64,000 nt of DNA from Sphaerisporangium perillae. GTDB lineage: Bacteria; Actinomycetota; Actinomycetes; Streptosporangiales; Streptosporangiaceae. Below, piece after piece: positions 27,003-35,665 of the stretch. Position 1 is the stretch's first letter. Each line of letters opens with the position of its first letter. Where the stretch lies: the NCBI RefSeq assembly GCF_023276435.1, contig NZ_JALLPO010000041.1, forward strand, positions 27,817-91,816, read 5' to 3'. The notes beneath the pieces are model-generated. The model was not told where the DNA came from. It saw nothing but the letters and a program-made list of their open reading frames with translations, and made no database searches. Made by a program: the position numbers and the translations under genes.

Positions 27003-27878
27003 ATGCTCCGTCCCTCGATCCTGCTGGCGCTTGGCGCCCTTGCGACGGCGGCGGTGGCGTGCGCTCCGGCCTCGGACACCTCCACGGCGACCGGCACGGC
27101 CGGCCCGACCCCGTCGGCGTCCGCCACCTGCGCGAAGGACCAGCTCAAGCTGGTCAAGCCCGGCACCCTCACCATCGCCACCGACAAGCCGGCCTACGAA
27201 CCGTGGTTCAAGGACGACAAGCCGGCCAACGGCCAAGGGTTCGAGAGCGCCGTCGCCTATGCCGTGGCGAGCAAGCTCGGATTCGCGAACGGCGAGGTGA
27301 CCTGGTCCACCGTCCCGTTCAACTCGGCGTTCGCGCCGGGGCAGAAGCAGTTCGACTTCGACGTCAACCAGGTGTCCATCACCGCGGCACGGGCCAAGGC
27401 CGTCGACTTCAGCAAGGGCTACTACACCGTCAAGCAGGCGGTCATCACGCTGAACGGCTCGAAGTTCGCCTCGGCGACCTCGCTCGCCGGCCTGAAGGAC
27501 GCCAAGATCGGCGTTCAGGTCGGTACGACGGCCCTGCAGGCCGTGAAGGACGTCATCCAGCCCGCGGCCGAGCCCAACGTGTACAACGAGCAGATCGACG
27601 CGGTGAGCGCGTTGAAGAACAAGCAGGTGGACGCTCTGGTGGTCGACCTGCCGACCGCGTTCTACGTCACCGCCGCCCAGGTGGAGGGCTCGAAGATCGT
27701 CGGCCAGTTCGGCACCGCCTCGGGCACGCCCGAGGAGTTCGGCCTGGTCTTCCAGAAGGGCAGCCCGCTGGTGAGCTGCGTCGACCAGGCCATCGGCGAG
27801 CTGTCGGCCTCGGGTGAGCTGGCGCAGATCGAGTCGCGGTGGCTCGGGTCGGCCGCCGGTGCGCCGGAACTGAAGTGA
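27003..27878 (+). CDS. Amino-acid ABC transporter substrate-binding lipoprotein
   Basis: 291 residues. A lipoprotein signal ends AVAC with the lipidated Cys at position 20, followed by a Thr/Ala/Pro-rich tether. The SBP_bac_3 fold follows (TLTIATDKPAYEPWF near 59; YTVKQAVITLN; the basic/acidic ligand-site block QVSITAARAKAVDFS). ATG at 27003 has a GGAGG site; a longer reading upstream lacks one. Delivers a polar amino acid, not identified, to the permease whose gene overlaps its stop. Confidence 0.92.
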   Translation: MLRPSILLALGALATAAVACAPASDTSTATGTAGPTPSASATCAKDQLKLVKPGTLTIATDKPAYEPWFKDDKPANGQGFESAVAYAVASKLGFANGEVTWSTVPFNSAFAPGQKQFDFDVNQVSITAARAKAVDFSKGYYTVKQAVITLNGSKFASATSLAGLKDAKIGVQVGTTALQAVKDVIQPAAEPNVYNEQIDAVSALKNKQVDALVVDLPTAFYVTAAQVEGSKIVGQFGTASGTPEEFGLVFQKGSPLVSCVDQAIGELSASGELAQIESRWLGSAAGAPELK

Positions 27879-28816
27879 GCGGCCAGGCTCCCGAGGCCCC
27901 CGCCCCGCAGGACCCGGCCCCGGCGGACCAGGGCGCGACGCGGGTCCGTGGCGGCCTGGAGCCGCCGAGGGGAAGCGGCGGCGAGTGGGTCAAGAGCGAC
28001 CGGCAGCGGGAGCGTGAACGGCTCCGGCGCCGCACGGACCTGCGATCGGGCTCGATCGCCACGGTCTCGACCGTGGTGTTCATCGTCCTGCTGATCTGGC
28101 TGGTCACCGCCTCGCCCGGCTGGCCCAGGGTCAAGGAGACGTTCTTCGACCTCGGGCAGTTCACCGGCGCGCTTCCCGACGTGCTGCGAGGGTTCCTGCT
28201 CAACATCAAGATCTTCCTGATCGCCGAGCCGCTGATCCTCATCGTGGGGCTGCTCGTGGCGCTGGCGCGCAACCTGCACGCGCCGGTGTTCTTCCCCCTT
28301 CGATCCCTCGCCGTGCTGTACACCGACGTGTTCCGCGGCGTGCCGACCATCCTGGTCATCTACCTGGTGGGGTTCGGGCTGCCCGCGCTGCAGCTCCAGG
28401 GCATGCCCACGGACCTCGCCACCCTCGGGATCATCGCGCTGACGCTGTCGTACGGCGCGTACGTCGCCGAGGTGTTCCGGTCCGGCATCGACTCGGTGCA
28501 CCCGAGCCAGCGCGCCGCCGCGCGGTCGCTCGGCCTCACCCACGGCCAGGCCATGCGCTTCGTCGTGCTGCCGCAGGCCGTGCGCCGCGTCGTGCCGCCG
28601 CTCCTCAACGACTTCGTCTCGCTGCAGAAGGACACCGCCCTGGTCGCCACGATCGGGCCGCTGGAGGCGCTGCGTCAGGCGCAGATCCACACGGCCGACA
28701 CCTTCAACTACACCCCTTATCTGGCGGCGGGGCTGCTGTTCATCCTGCTGACGATCCCGATGGCCCGCTTCACCGACCACCTGGCGGCCCGCTCCCAGCG
28801 GCGGAGGGGAGTGTGA
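27875..28816 (+). CDS. Amino-acid ABC transporter permease
   Basis: 313 residues with a charged, Pro-rich cytoplasmic first 70 residues, then about five to six membrane segments. The permease EAA-like loop is visible: SGIDSVHPSQRAAARSLGLT (near 204). Type matches HisM/GlnP-like permeases. GTG at 27875 overlaps the binding-protein stop. Odd point: no second permease gene, so it probably homodimerises. Confidence 0.9.
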   Translation: MSGQAPEAPAPQDPAPADQGATRVRGGLEPPRGSGGEWVKSDRQRERERLRRRTDLRSGSIATVSTVVFIVLLIWLVTASPGWPRVKETFFDLGQFTGALPDVLRGFLLNIKIFLIAEPLILIVGLLVALARNLHAPVFFPLRSLAVLYTDVFRGVPTILVIYLVGFGLPALQLQGMPTDLATLGIIALTLSYGAYVAEVFRSGIDSVHPSQRAAARSLGLTHGQAMRFVVLPQAVRRVVPPLLNDFVSLQKDTALVATIGPLEALRQAQIHTADTFNYTPYLAAGLLFILLTIPMARFTDHLAARSQRRRGV

Positions 28817-29580
28817 GCGCCACGGCGGAGGGCCGGCGGGCTCTGCTGGAGATCGAGGGCGTCTGGAAGCACTACCAGCGCCACAGCGTGCTGCGCGGCA
28901 TCGACCTGTCGGTGGACTCCCACGAGGTGGTCTGCCTGATCGGCGCCTCCGGCTCGGGCAAGTCGACGCTGCTGCGCTGCGTGAACCTGCTGGAGACCGT
29001 CGATGACGGCGCGATCCACCTCGACGGCACCGAGATCACCGACGTGCGGGCCGACCCGGACGACGTGCGCAAGCGCATCGGCATGGTCTTCCAGTCCTAC
29101 AACCTCTTCCCGTACATGACCGTCCTGGACAACATCACGCTGGCGCCGAGGAAGGCGCACGGCGTGGGCAGGGCGCAGGCCGAGGAGCAGGCCCGCGACC
29201 TGCTGGCCCGGTTCGGCCTGGCCGGCAAGGCGGCGGCCTACCCCGACCGGCTGTCCGGTGGCCAGCAGCAGCGCGTGGCGATCATCAGGGCGCTCGCCAC
29301 CCAGCCCCGGCTGCTCCTGCTGGACGAGGTGACCTCCGCGCTGGACCCCGCGCTCGTCGCCGAGGTACTGGAGATCATCCGAGAGCTCAAGGACTCGGGG
29401 ATGACGATGATCCTGGCCACCCACGAGATGGGGCTGGCCCGTGACATCGCCGACAAGGTCTGCTTCCTCGACGGAGGTGTCCTGCTGGAGCAGGGGACGG
29501 CCGAGCAGATCTTCACCGACCCCCGCGAGCCCCGCACCCGCGAGTTCCTCCAGCGCGTGCTCGACGCCCGTCGCGTCTGA
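28813..29580 (+). CDS. Amino-acid ABC transporter ATPase
   Basis: 255 residues. Walker A GASGSGKST (near 44-52), signature LSGGQQQR (near 150), Walker B LLLLDEVTSALD (near 170), switch His in ATHEMG. GlnQ/polar amino acid class. GTG at 28813 overlaps the permease stop by 4 bp, so the three genes form one operon. Confidence 0.94.
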   Translation: MSATAEGRRALLEIEGVWKHYQRHSVLRGIDLSVDSHEVVCLIGASGSGKSTLLRCVNLLETVDDGAIHLDGTEITDVRADPDDVRKRIGMVFQSYNLFPYMTVLDNITLAPRKAHGVGRAQAEEQARDLLARFGLAGKAAAYPDRLSGGQQQRVAIIRALATQPRLLLLDEVTSALDPALVAEVLEIIRELKDSGMTMILATHEMGLARDIADKVCFLDGGVLLEQGTAEQIFTDPREPRTREFLQRVLDARRV

Positions 29581-29596
29581 CAGCCGCGTTCGCGTC

Positions 29597-29660
29597 GCGT
29601 CCGACCGGCCGCGTCCGACCGGCCGCGTCCGACCGCGTCCGACCGGCCGGGTCCGACCGT
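29597..29660. repeat. 14-bp tandem repeat between convergent genes
   Basis: GCGTCCGACCGGCC recurs at 29597, 29611, 29625 (shortened to 10), 29635 and 29649 (GGGTCCGACC). It lies between the convergent ABC operon and the MATE gene. Confidence 0.85.
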
Positions 29661-29667
29661 CGCGGGA

Positions 29668-30978
29668 TCAGCCGCCGGTGACGAGCCACGCGCGGCCGTA
29701 GGCGCGCCACCCGAGGGTGACGAGCCGGGCGGCCATCCACAGGCCGAAGGCCGTCCACAGGGCCACCAGGCCGCCGCCCAGGTGGACGACGGCGAGCACC
29801 GCGGGAAGGTAGACGGCCGTCGTGATCGCGGAGGCCCAGGCGAGGTAACGCCGGTCGCCCGCGCCGATCAGCACGCCGTCCAGCACGAACACCACGCCGG
29901 CCAGCGGCTGGAGGAGCGCGACCGGCCACAGGACCGCGACGAGCTCGGCGCTGACGTCGGGGTCGGCGCCGAACAGGTGAGGGATGACCGGGCGCAGCAG
30001 GATGATGGCGATCCCGAGAACCGCCCCGTAGCCGACCCCCCAGGCCACCATGGTCCGGGTGGCGGCCCGCGTGTGGTCGACCTGCCCGGCGCCGAGCGTG
30101 CGCCCGGTGATCGCCTGGCCCGCGATGGCGATCGCGTCGAGGGCGAAGGCGAGCAGCGACCAGATCTGCGTCGCGATCGCGTGGGCCGCGAGCTGGGCGA
30201 CGCCCATGCGGGTGGCCACGGCGGTGGCGACGACCAGCACGATCCGCAGGCAGATCGTCCGGATGACCAGGGCGATCCCCGCCGCGCCGGAGGCCCTGAC
30301 CCCCGGGAGGTCGGGCCGCACCGGAACCCGGTGCTCCCGGGCCGCGCGGGCGACGACGACCAGGTAGACGGCGGCGCCGAGGGCCTGGGCGAGGACGGTC
30401 CCCCAGGCGGACCCCGCGATGCCCCAGTGAAGGACGAGGACGAAGACGGCGTTCAGCACGGCGTTGAGCGCGAAGGAGCCGACCGAGACGGCCAGCGGGG
30501 TCACCGTGTCCTGCAGGCCGCGCAGGACGCCCGTCCCGGCCAGGATGATCAGCATGGCCGGGATGCCGAACAGGCTGATCCGCAGGTAGGTGACCGCCTG
30601 GCCGGCCACGTCGGGGGTCGCGCCGAACAGCTCGACGATCCACGGGCCGAGCGGCCAGCACGTCGCGATCAGCGCCAGCCCGATGGCGGTGGCCAGCCAG
30701 AGCCCGTCGATGCCCTGCTTGATCGCGCGCGCTAGGTGGCCGGCGCCCACCTGCCGCGCCACCGCCGCGGTCGTGCCGTACGCCAGGAAGACGCAGACGT
30801 TGACCAGGGTGGTGAGCGCGGCGCCCGCGATGCCGAGGGCGCCGAGCGAGGCCGTGCCGAGGCGGCCGACGATCGCGTAGTCGACGAGGATGAACAGTGG
30901 CTCCGCCACCAAGGCGCCGAAGGCGGGAACGGCGAGCCTGAGGATCTCCCGGCTGCCGACGCGGGGGGTAAGAGTCAC
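29668..30978 (-). CDS. MATE family efflux transporter (DinF-like)
   Basis: 436 residues with about twelve membrane segments arranged as two halves, each opening with a similar block (REILRLAVPAFGALVAEPLF near residue 9). Exports cationic compounds using Na+ or H+ in the family; the substrate is not determined. The GTG at 30978 starts the conserved portion; the open frame extends to 31170 but that extra text is the DnaA-box region. No good ribosome site is visible. Confidence 0.88.
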   Translation of the reverse strand: MTLTPRVGSREILRLAVPAFGALVAEPLFILVDYAIVGRLGTASLGALGIAGAALTTLVNVCVFLAYGTTAAVARQVGAGHLARAIKQGIDGLWLATAIGLALIATCWPLGPWIVELFGATPDVAGQAVTYLRISLFGIPAMLIILAGTGVLRGLQDTVTPLAVSVGSFALNAVLNAVFVLVLHWGIAGSAWGTVLAQALGAAVYLVVVARAAREHRVPVRPDLPGVRASGAAGIALVIRTICLRIVLVVATAVATRMGVAQLAAHAIATQIWSLLAFALDAIAIAGQAITGRTLGAGQVDHTRAATRTMVAWGVGYGAVLGIAIILLRPVIPHLFGADPDVSAELVAVLWPVALLQPLAGVVFVLDGVLIGAGDRRYLAWASAITTAVYLPAVLAVVHLGGGLVALWTAFGLWMAARLVTLGWRAYGRAWLVTGG

Positions 30979-31054
30979 TTGTCTATCTTGCCCATTACGC
31001 GATGATGGTCGGCACCGGCCCCCACCACTCGGGGGCCGCCGGGCCGACTTTCTT

Positions 31055-31182
31055 TTCTCCACAGCTCGTGGATACCATTTCCCCTGCTCAGTCGGGGGTC
31101 TGTAGTTAACGAAAAGAGTTATCCACAGGGTTGTCCCCAGTGTGCCCACACCTCGTGACGAGAACTGCACACGTTATCCACA
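31055..31182. promoter_or_regulatory. DnaA boxes upstream of dnaB
   Basis: TTATCCACA occurs at 31119-31127 and 31174-31182, and TTCTCCACA at 31055-31063, all on the plus strand, with weaker variants between (TTGTCCCCA, TTGTCGACA). They fill the 305-bp space before dnaB that otherwise contains no gene. DnaA may regulate dnaB. Confidence 0.7.
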
Positions 31183-31283
31183 ACGTTGTCGACAGGACGC
31201 GTTGCCGGTTGCTCCAGAACCCGCGAAACTGTCACCCCGGCTACTCAGGGGGGTGGCGCGGGGAGTTCGAGGGAGGGCCGCCA

Positions 31284-33983
31284 GTGAGCAGTGAAGTTGT
31301 CCCGGCCTTCGACGCACCTTTCGAGCGCACGCCCCCGAGCAACATCGAGGCCGAGCAGTCGGTGCTGGGCGGCATGTTGCTGTCCAAGGACGCCATCGCC
31401 GACGTGGTGGAGGTCCTGCGCTCCGACGACTTCTACCGTCCGGCGCATCAGATCGTCTATGACGCCATCCTTGACCTGTACGGGCGGGGCGAGCCGGCCG
31501 ACGCGGTGACGATCTTCAGTGAGCTCTCCAGGCGTGGCGAGATCGCCCGCGTGGGCGGCGGAGCATACCTGCACACCCTCACCGCGGTCGTCCCCACGGC
31601 GGCCAACGCCGGGTACTACGCCAAGATCGTGCGCGAGCAGGCCATCCTGCGCCGGCTCATCGAGGCGGGCACCCGCATCGTCTCCTACGGGTACGGCGGG
31701 CAGAACGAGGAGGTCGACGAGCTGGTCGACCGCGCCCAGGCCGAGATCTACGCGGTCACCGAGCGCCGCACGAGCGAGGACTACCGCCCGCTCTCCGAGA
31801 TCATGCCCGGCGCCCTCGACGAGATCGAGGCCATCGGCAGCCGCAGCGGCCAGATGGTCGGCGTTCCGACCGGCTTCCAGGACCTCGACGCCCTCATGAA
31901 CGGCCTCCACCCCGGCCAGATGATCGTCGTAGCGGCTCGCCCGGCGATCGGCAAGGCATTGGCCCTCGACACGCCACTGCCCACCCCGAACGGTTGGACG
32001 ACAATGGGAGAGGTGCGGCCTGGTGACCACTTGATCGGGGCGGACGGCAAGCCGACCCGAGTCATCGCGGCTACGGACGTCATGCGTGACAGGCCGTGCT
32101 ACGAGGTGGAGTTCGACGACGGAACGGTGATCGTCGCCGATGCCGGGCATCAGTGGCGAACGACCACACGTGCGAGCCGTCGTCGGACACCGGCAAGCAA
32201 GCGCACTCTCTACTGGTCGGCTGATGCCATTCTCGGGGTGAAGGACGCATACGAAGCGGCTCTCAGTACGCGCGGGAGATCTATCACGCGCAAGGAGGCG
32301 CTTGCCGCTGTCGGGCAGGGGTTCCGCCATGTCCTGCACACCGCGCAGAAAGAAGTGGGCGCGAACGGCAAGGTGCTCATTGAAGTCAGTGGCCCACAGC
32401 GGAGCTACGTTTGGAATGCTCCTTCCTATCCGGCGGTGAGCCTCTTTGAGGCGTTGCAGGAAAGAGTGAGCAGGCCCAAGAACGCCGCCACGACCGTCCT
32501 GCACAGGAGTGTCGTCACCACAGAGGAAATCGCCGCGACACTGCGGTGCGCCTCCGCTGATCGGCGGCCGAACCACGCGGTCGAGGTCGCCGCACCGTTC
32601 GACCTTGAGGAGCAGGACCTGCCGTTGCCGCCGTACACACTCGGGGTTTGGCTCGGCGACGGTCATAGTGATCGAGCCCGCTTCACCACAACGGACCCTG
32701 AGATTGTGGCCAACCTTGAGGCAGAAGGTCTGCGAGTCACCCGAGTGGGATCCACCATCGCCTATGCGATGGCACTCCCGGATCCGGCGTCCGTGCCGCC
32801 CCGCGACTGCCGGGACCACCATGGCACCGTGCGGGCCATCCTCCGCACGTTGGGTGTTCTCGGCGACAAGCACATCCCGCGGCGCTACCTGCGTGCTTCC
32901 GTGGCCCAGCGGCGAGACCTGCTTGCCGGACTGTTGGACACCGACGGCTATGTGAGCCGCAGTGGGCAGATCCAACTGGCCGTCACGAACAGGAGGCTCG
33001 CCGAAGACGCTCTCGAGCTCGTCCTGAGCCTGGGCTTCAAGGCGACAATGCGAACGAAGGCCGTGAAGGGCCGGTCTCCCGAGTCCTCGACCTGTTACAT
33101 GATCAACTTTACTACGGCCGAACCGGTGTTCCGGCTGCCTCGTAAGGCCGCGAGGCAGGTGGCAGAGGCGCGATCGTCGGCCCAGGTGCGATACATCGTG
33201 GACGTACGACCTGTCCCATCGAGGCCCGTGCGCTGTGTCGAGGTCGACAACGCCGATCACATGTACCTCGCCGGTCGTGCCGGTATACCTACCCACAACA
33301 GCACGCTCGGTCTGGATTTCGCCAGATCTGCCGCTATCAAGCACCATATGGCGACTGTCGTCTTCTCTCTGGAAATGTCGCGTAACGAGATCACTATGCG
33401 GCTGCTCTCGGCCGAGGCGCGGGTGGCGTTGCACACCATGCGTTCCGGGACGATGAACGACGACGACTGGACGCGCCTCGCCCGCCGCATGAGCGAGGTC
33501 GCCGAGGCGCCCCTGTTCATCGACGACTCGCCCAACATGTCGATGATGGAGATCCGCGCCAAGTGCCGTCGGCTCAAGCAGCGCCACGACCTGCGCTTTG
33601 TCATCGTCGACTACCTCCAGCTGATGAGCTCGCCGAAGAAGACCGAGAGCCGCCAGCAGGAGGTCTCGGAGATCTCCCGTGCGCTCAAGCTCCTCGCCAA
33701 GGAGCTGGAGGTGCCGGTCATCGCGATCTCCCAGCTCAACCGCGGCCCCGAGCAGCGTACGGACAAGCGTCCTCAGGTGTCCGACTTGCGAGAGTCTGGG
33801 TCGATTGAGCAGGATGCCGACGTTGTCATCCTGCTGCACAGGGAGGACGCCTACGAGCGCGAGTCGCCGCGCGCCGGCGAGGCCGACCTGATCGTGGCCA
33901 AGCACCGAAACGGCCCCACCGCCACCGTGACCGTCGCCTTCCAGGGCCACTACAGCCGCTTCGTCGACATGGCCCCGCACTGA
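31284..33983 (+). CDS. dnaB: Replicative DNA helicase DnaB, with intein in the P-loop
   Basis: The precursor is 899 residues; removing the 448-residue intein leaves a 451-residue helicase, the normal size. The N-terminal domain starts PPSNIEAEQSVLGGMLL; the first extein ends ARPAIGK and the second begins STLGLDFARS, so splicing rebuilds the Walker A motif. The RecA core after the intein is intact, with the Walker B region FVIVDYLQLM and the arginine-finger segment. GTG at 31284 follows GGGAGGG. Unspliced protein cannot hydrolyse ATP, so splicing gates replication. The DnaA boxes upstream may control it. Confidence 0.97.
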   Translation: MSSEVVPAFDAPFERTPPSNIEAEQSVLGGMLLSKDAIADVVEVLRSDDFYRPAHQIVYDAILDLYGRGEPADAVTIFSELSRRGEIARVGGGAYLHTLTAVVPTAANAGYYAKIVREQAILRRLIEAGTRIVSYGYGGQNEEVDELVDRAQAEIYAVTERRTSEDYRPLSEIMPGALDEIEAIGSRSGQMVGVPTGFQDLDALMNGLHPGQMIVVAARPAIGKALALDTPLPTPNGWTTMGEVRPGDHLIGADGKPTRVIAATDVMRDRPCYEVEFDDGTVIVADAGHQWRTTTRASRRRTPASKRTLYWSADAILGVKDAYEAALSTRGRSITRKEALAAVGQGFRHVLHTAQKEVGANGKVLIEVSGPQRSYVWNAPSYPAVSLFEALQERVSRPKNAATTVLHRSVVTTEEIAATLRCASADRRPNHAVEVAAPFDLEEQDLPLPPYTLGVWLGDGHSDRARFTTTDPEIVANLEAEGLRVTRVGSTIAYAMALPDPASVPPRDCRDHHGTVRAILRTLGVLGDKHIPRRYLRASVAQRRDLLAGLLDTDGYVSRSGQIQLAVTNRRLAEDALELVLSLGFKATMRTKAVKGRSPESSTCYMINFTTAEPVFRLPRKAARQVAEARSSAQVRYIVDVRPVPSRPVRCVEVDNADHMYLAGRAGIPTHNSTLGLDFARSAAIKHHMATVVFSLEMSRNEITMRLLSAEARVALHTMRSGTMNDDDWTRLARRMSEVAEAPLFIDDSPNMSMMEIRAKCRRLKQRHDLRFVIVDYLQLMSSPKKTESRQQEVSEISRALKLLAKELEVPVIAISQLNRGPEQRTDKRPQVSDLRESGSIEQDADVVILLHREDAYERESPRAGEADLIVAKHRNGPTATVTVAFQGHYSRFVDMAPH
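31956..33299 (+). mobile_element. DnaB intein with LAGLIDADG homing endonuclease, class 3 residues
   Basis: 448 residues starting at Ala (ALALDTPLP) instead of Cys/Ser and ending IPTHN before Ser+1. Block B has GHQW, block F has RCVEVDNADHMYLAG, block G has PTHN: the W-C-T set of class 3 inteins, which splice from the block F Cys rather than residue 1. Two endonuclease motifs, LGVWLGDG (block C) and LLAGLLDTDG (block E), keep their Asp residues, so homing is plausible. It sits between Lys and Ser of the P-loop, the insertion site of mycobacterial DnaB inteins such as that of M. tuberculosis (recalled, not searched). Confidence 0.93.
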
Positions 33984-34092
33984 GCCGAGGTCCGCGGGAG
34001 CCCGCTCCCGAGGGCGGAGCGTGCGGGGGATGCCGGACATGGGCAGCCACTACGGCAGGCCCGCCTCCTGGCCCGCAAACCGTCCGCGTCGG

Positions 34093-34689
34093 CTACCGTC
34101 CGGGAGATCGGGGAGCGGTGACGCGGAAGGTCAGGTGGGTGGCGGCCGGTGACTCGACCACCTTCGTGCGCTCCAGCTCGACCCTGCCGCCGTCGAAGAA
34201 CCGGGTGCCGGCGCCGAGCAGCATCGGCACCAGGTGGAGGCGCAGCTCGTCGACGAGGCCGGCGTTCAGATACTGCCGGGCGACCTCCGCCCCGCCCATC
34301 ACCAGGACGTCCTTGCCGCCCGCCACCGCCCTGGCCTGCTTGAGGGCGCTCTCGATGCCGTCGGTGACGAAGGTGAAGGTGGTGGGGCCCTTGACCAGGG
34401 TCTCCCTGGCCCGGTTGGTGAGCACGAAGCACGGCATGCCGAAGGCGCCGTCGTCTCCCCACGGAGCCTCACCCACGTCGAAGGTCCGCCTGCCGAGGAT
34501 GAACGCGCCCGTCCGCGTGAACATCTCGGCGGAGATCTCGCGGTCGAGCTCGCTCACCGGGCTGCCGTCGACGCCGATCCAGCCGTGCAGGCGCTCGCCG
34601 TCCTCCCCCAGGGGGTGGTCGACGCCGATGTTCGGCGCCGCGGTGAAGCCGTCCAGTGACATGGTCATTTCCAGGACCAGCTTGCCCAT
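34093..34689 (-). CDS. Dihydrofolate reductase family protein (RibD C-terminal-like)
   Basis: 198 residues starting MGKLVLEMTMSLDGF, with the NADPH-binding FILGRRTFD (near 65) and VMGGAEVARQYLNAGLVDELRL (near 135) blocks of the RibD/YyaP-like reductase family. Not the true folate enzyme. ATG at 34689 has GAGGAG; a longer upstream reading is spurious. Likely substrate unknown. Confidence 0.88.
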   Translation of the reverse strand: MGKLVLEMTMSLDGFTAAPNIGVDHPLGEDGERLHGWIGVDGSPVSELDREISAEMFTRTGAFILGRRTFDVGEAPWGDDGAFGMPCFVLTNRARETLVKGPTTFTFVTDGIESALKQARAVAGGKDVLVMGGAEVARQYLNAGLVDELRLHLVPMLLGAGTRFFDGGRVELERTKVVESPAATHLTFRVTAPRSPGR

Positions 34690-34823
34690 GGGATCTCCTC
34701 GGCGGGTGACGGATGCCGATGATGTCATTCGCCACCGACAGATCAAGAGCTCTCGCATCGCCGGCGTCGGCGCGCATGGCGATTCGCCTGGCGCAGGCCG
34801 GTGACGGTGCATGGGAACGCCGG

Positions 34824-35600
34824 CTAGGGGAGGTGCACCACGCGGGCGTGGCTGGTCAGCCGGCCGTCGCCGGACAGGACGTGCAAGGCGAACCCGGGAG
34901 GCAGGCCGGTGTCGACCGGCGGCCACGCCGTGGTCTCCTGCGGGAGCAGGGTCGTCGAGGCCACGCCGGGCGCGACGTAGACCGGGAGGCCGGCGAACAT
35001 GGTGGCGGCCGGCGTGTGGACGTGACCCACCAGGAGGCCCACCACGCGCGGGTGCGCACGCAGGACCTGCTCCAGGCGCTCAGGCTCGTTGAGCCGGATG
35101 TCGTCGACGTAGGGCACGCCCACCGGCACCGGCTGGTGGTGCATGCCCACGATGACCGGCGTGCCGCAGGAGTCCAGGACCTCGGTGAGCCACCGTAGCG
35201 TCTCGTCGTCGAGGCGGCCGTCGTGCCGCCCGGGGATGCTGGAGTCGCACAGGGCCACGGTGACACCGTCGAGGGACAGCACCTGGTTGACGGCCGAACC
35301 GGAGCCGTTCACGCCGGTGCCCTCGGACTTGGACTCGGACTCGGCGAGCATGACCTTGCGGAACTCCGGCCTGCTGTCGTGGTTGCCCGGGCAGATGATC
35401 GTCGGGTAAGGGAAGCGCAGGAGCTCACGGGCGAGTTCGTACTCCTCGACGGTCGCGTGGTCGGCGATGTCACCGGTCACGAGCACGGCGTCGATCGGCC
35501 CCGGCAGGCCGGAGATGTGCCGCACGACCCGCTCGACCCGCTCGGTGTTCCGCGGCGAACCGTCGATGTGGGGGTCACTGACGTGGACCAGGGTGATCAC
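34824..35600 (-). CDS. Metallophosphoesterase (CpdA-like)
   Basis: Calcineurin-type phosphoesterase. Motifs in order: DPHIDG (D-x-H, near residue 9), GDIADH (near 46), PGNHDSRP (GNHD, near 71), VGMHHQPV (near 148), and GHVHTP (near 187). Such proteins cleave cyclic nucleotides or other phosphodiesters. I start at the GTG at 35600 because the conserved fold begins there (258 residues); a GTG at 35642 with a weak GTGAGG site would add 14. Confidence 0.85.
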   Translation of the reverse strand: MITLVHVSDPHIDGSPRNTERVERVVRHISGLPGPIDAVLVTGDIADHATVEEYELARELLRFPYPTIICPGNHDSRPEFRKVMLAESESKSEGTGVNGSGSAVNQVLSLDGVTVALCDSSIPGRHDGRLDDETLRWLTEVLDSCGTPVIVGMHHQPVPVGVPYVDDIRLNEPERLEQVLRAHPRVVGLLVGHVHTPAATMFAGLPVYVAPGVASTTLLPQETTAWPPVDTGLPPGFALHVLSGDGRLTSHARVVHLP

Positions 35601-35665
35601 GTGTCCAGGCTGCCACGGTGGCCGGCCCGAGGGGATGGCCACTTGGCCTCACTTCCCCCAGGCCA

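Noticed and set aside
31245..34040. 931-codon open frame on the minus strand opposite dnaB
   Set aside because: It is the antisense shadow of the helicase and its intein; His/Arg/Val-rich composition with no domain and no ribosome site.
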